Shown here: positions 23,696-24,570 of the stretch, piece by piece
Layout of the letters: the number at the start of each line of letters is the position of its first letter
How positions within the stretch are numbered: the stretch's first letter is position 1
NCBI GenBank assembly: GCA_023381515.1
Contig: JAMCQI010000027.1
Location: 2,534 to 27,103 of the forward strand
Source: Chloroflexota bacterium
GTDB taxonomy: Bacteria > Chloroflexota > Anaerolineae > UBA4142
Length of the DNA: 24,570 nucleotides
Direction of reading: 5' to 3'
Notes under the pieces: model-generated
Databases searched by the model: none
What the model was told of the DNA's origin: nothing
The model's input: only the letters and a program-made list of their open reading frames with translations
Program-made: the position numbers and the translations under genes

Positions 23696-23724
23696 ATTAT
23701 AGGTAAGCGCTTTCGGCGTGTCAA
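23696..23724 (-). promoter_or_regulatory. Perfect-consensus promoter of the XRE-cupin regulator
   Basis: On the minus strand, TTGACA (23724-23719), a spacer of exactly 17 nt, then TATAAT (23701-23696): 12 of 12 bases. The transcript would begin near 23689, about 107 nt before the regulator ATG. The GTTGCC and GTTGCA motifs just downstream (about 23665-23695) could be regulator contacts, but this is weak. Confidence 0.75.
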
Positions 23725-23746
23725 GGGGGGTCCAAACTTAGTAATG

Positions 23747-23788
23747 AACTGACGCCCTTCGGCCTGTATGCGCCGAAAAGCGCCAGTT
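23747..23788. terminator. Interrupted hairpin between the sulfatase end and the regulator promoter
   Basis: The outer arms AACTGACGC (23747-23755) and GCGCCAGTT (23780-23788) pair with one mismatch. The inner arms TTCGGC (23758-23763) and GCCGAA (23772-23777) pair perfectly. The position fits a terminator for the minus-strand sulfatase transcript, but no T-run follows. The remaining sequence up to 23978 shows no supported gene. Confidence 0.4.
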
Positions 23789-23978
23789 GATATCGATCGA
23801 AAATTAACACGGACGAAAGACTACCTTCGCCTGCAGTTCTATGCCGCCACCCACTCTCTGCGTCTCAGTGGCGCCGGTGCAACCTTGGGCCTGCTCCGCT
23901 CAAGAAACCACTCCCCGAGCACATAGCGAAGACGTTGCCGTCCAAAAGTCTGACGCCAACCTCGAGCCGGTATTTTCG

Positions 23979-24570
23979 CTATTGGGTCAGTGGTGCGTCC
24001 TCGGCCGCCCGGCACGCCGCGCCCTTGCAGGTCGAGAGCTGCTGCACGCGCGCGGCGAGCTGCAGCAGCAGTTTGGGGTCTGCCGTGGCCGCCAGGTTCT
24101 GCAGCTCGTACGGATCGGCCTTGAGATCGTAAAGCTCCTTCTCGCCGGTCACGTACTCTACGTAACTCAGCGTTTGCAGGCGCACGCCGCGGAACGCCGG
24201 AACGGCTAACGTGTTTTTCTTGTTATTCGATGCCGCCGCATCTCCATCCCCGCCGCTGCCAAACGCCAAGCTCGTCTTGTCCGGCACCCTGCCTGGTAGA
24301 GACGTGGCGGTGCCACGTCTCCCGCCCGGCCATGCCTCCGGTGCCGCCGCATTTCCGGTGCTGCCGCATCTCCGGGGCTGCCACGTCTCCCGCCCGGCTA
24401 TGCCCCCGGCGCCGCCGCATCTCCATCCCCGCCGTTGCCAAACGCCAAGCTCGTCTTGTCCGGCACCCTGCCTGGTAGAGACGTGGCGGTGCCACGTCTC
24501 CCGCCCGGCTACGTCTCCGACCGTGCTACGTCTCCGACCGTGCTGCATCTCCAAGACCGGAAGAGCGTCG
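23979..24570 (-). CDS. Sulfatase C-terminal end (partial), with repeat block inside the frame
   Basis: The last 75 or so residues read PAFRGVRLQTLSYVEYVTGEKELYDL, then ADPYELQNLAATADPKLL and a Cys-containing tail (STCKGAACRAAE). This is the typical C-terminus of bacterial sulfatases of the arylsulfatase type (YKYVEY..GE.ELYDL..DP.E..NL). The catalytic N-terminal part, including any CxPxR formylglycine motif, is not in the window. Upstream of about 24215 the frame stays open to the edge but encodes low-complexity Gly/Arg/Ala-rich sequence made of repeats, unlike any sulfatase. Either repeats have expanded inside the gene in frame, or the gene is broken and the open frame is fortuitous in GC-rich DNA. 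The last 17 bases may be artificial. Confidence 0.6.
   Translation of the reverse strand, partial: DALPVLEMQHGRRRSTVGDVAGRETWHRHVSTRQGAGQDELGVWQRRGWRCGGAGGIAGRETWQPRRCGSTGNAAAPEAWPGGRRGTATSLPGRVPDKTSLAFGSGGDGDAAASNNKKNTLAVPAFRGVRLQTLSYVEYVTGEKELYDLKADPYELQNLAATADPKLLLQLAARVQQLSTCKGAACRAAEDAPLTQ
24232..24509. repeat. Two 99-bp direct repeats with palindromic cores
   Basis: Positions 24232-24330 and 24411-24509 are direct repeats differing at one base (C at 24256, T at 24435), with a 179-bp period. Each contains a palindrome with arms GAGACGTGGC and GCCACGTCTC around a 3-nt centre (24299-24321 and 24478-24500). The sequence between the copies is built from related pieces (CCACGTCTCCCGCCCGGC, and the ATGCCNCCGG / GCCGCCGCAT blocks). 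The block overlaps the upstream part of the sulfatase frame. Confidence 0.9.
24508..24541. repeat. 17-bp tandem repeat (two copies)
   Basis: GCTACGTCTCCGACCGT occurs twice in tandem (24508-24524 and 24525-24541), followed by a partial third unit starting GCT. It directly adjoins the second 99-bp repeat and shares its ACGTCTCC core. Confidence 0.85.
24554..24570. other. Possible sequencing-adapter remnant at the right edge
   Basis: The last 17 bases, AGACCGGAAGAGCGTCG, match the well-known Illumina adapter start AGATCGGAAGAGCGTCG with one mismatch. The position exactly at the edge, directly after a repeat block, fits a contig that ended in repeats and kept adapter bases. Confidence 0.55.

Noticed and set aside
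24232..24541. Repeat block considered as a CRISPR array
   Set aside because: Only two long copies with related sequence between them and no short regular repeat-spacer structure; no cas genes are in the window.

Overview
The window looks like a fragment of a free-living, mesophilic or moderately thermophilic bacterial chromosome of medium-high GC. The most likely source is Chloroflexota or a relative. That placement is an inference from three things: family-5 solute-binding lipoproteins with Pro/Ser/Thr-rich linkers, near-consensus housekeeping promoters, and GC-rich intergenic palindromes with RGACGYGG-type arms. No rRNA or single-copy phylogenetic marker is present apart from icd. Both ends cut genes, and the last 17 bases closely resemble a sequencing adapter, so the window may be a whole metagenomic contig.

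Region 1 (1-6354) is a respiratory and nitric-oxide block. It holds an unrecognised gene end, a 5'-truncated carboxymuconolactone-decarboxylase-like remnant, a hemerythrin-like protein that overlaps a type II NADH dehydrogenase, a convergent ClC-family chloride protein lacking its C-terminal helices, and a full-length quinol-dependent nitric oxide reductase. NDH-2 feeding quinol to qNOR, with a di-iron hemerythrin beside it, gives a plausible NO-detoxifying module.

Region 2 (6355-11100) contains a compact tRNA-Lys(CTT) transcription unit with its own promoter and terminator. Next comes a perfect-consensus promoter with a roughly 270-nt leader, then a peptide-type ABC importer (lipoprotein SBP and two permeases) without ATPase genes.

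Region 3 (11100-15300) has a 1094-aa TPR-CHAT protein with an intact His/Cys dyad. It converges, across a 15-bp hairpin, on a 62-aa secreted Cys-rich peptide. About 200 bp beyond the peptide start lies a promoter-terminator pair spaced for a ~95-nt small RNA. This unit's promoter and terminator resemble those of the tRNA-Lys unit. This is the least explained part of the window.

Region 4 (15300-17922) holds a decayed MDR-type oxidoreductase fragment, a flavodoxin-domain protein, and NADP-dependent isocitrate dehydrogenase with its promoter and terminator.

Region 5 (17959-23724, minus strand) is an uptake and peptidase cluster. Read 5' to 3' it is an XRE-cupin regulator with a perfect consensus promoter, an M24 (Xaa-Pro type) peptidase, a family-5 SBP and two permeases, again with no ATPase genes. 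In both importer clusters a strong hairpin sits exactly between the SBP and the first permease.

Region 6 (23979-24570) is the 3' end of a sulfatase gene whose reading frame runs into a GC-rich repeat block: two ~99-bp direct repeats 179 bp apart, each with a palindromic core, plus short tandem repeats.
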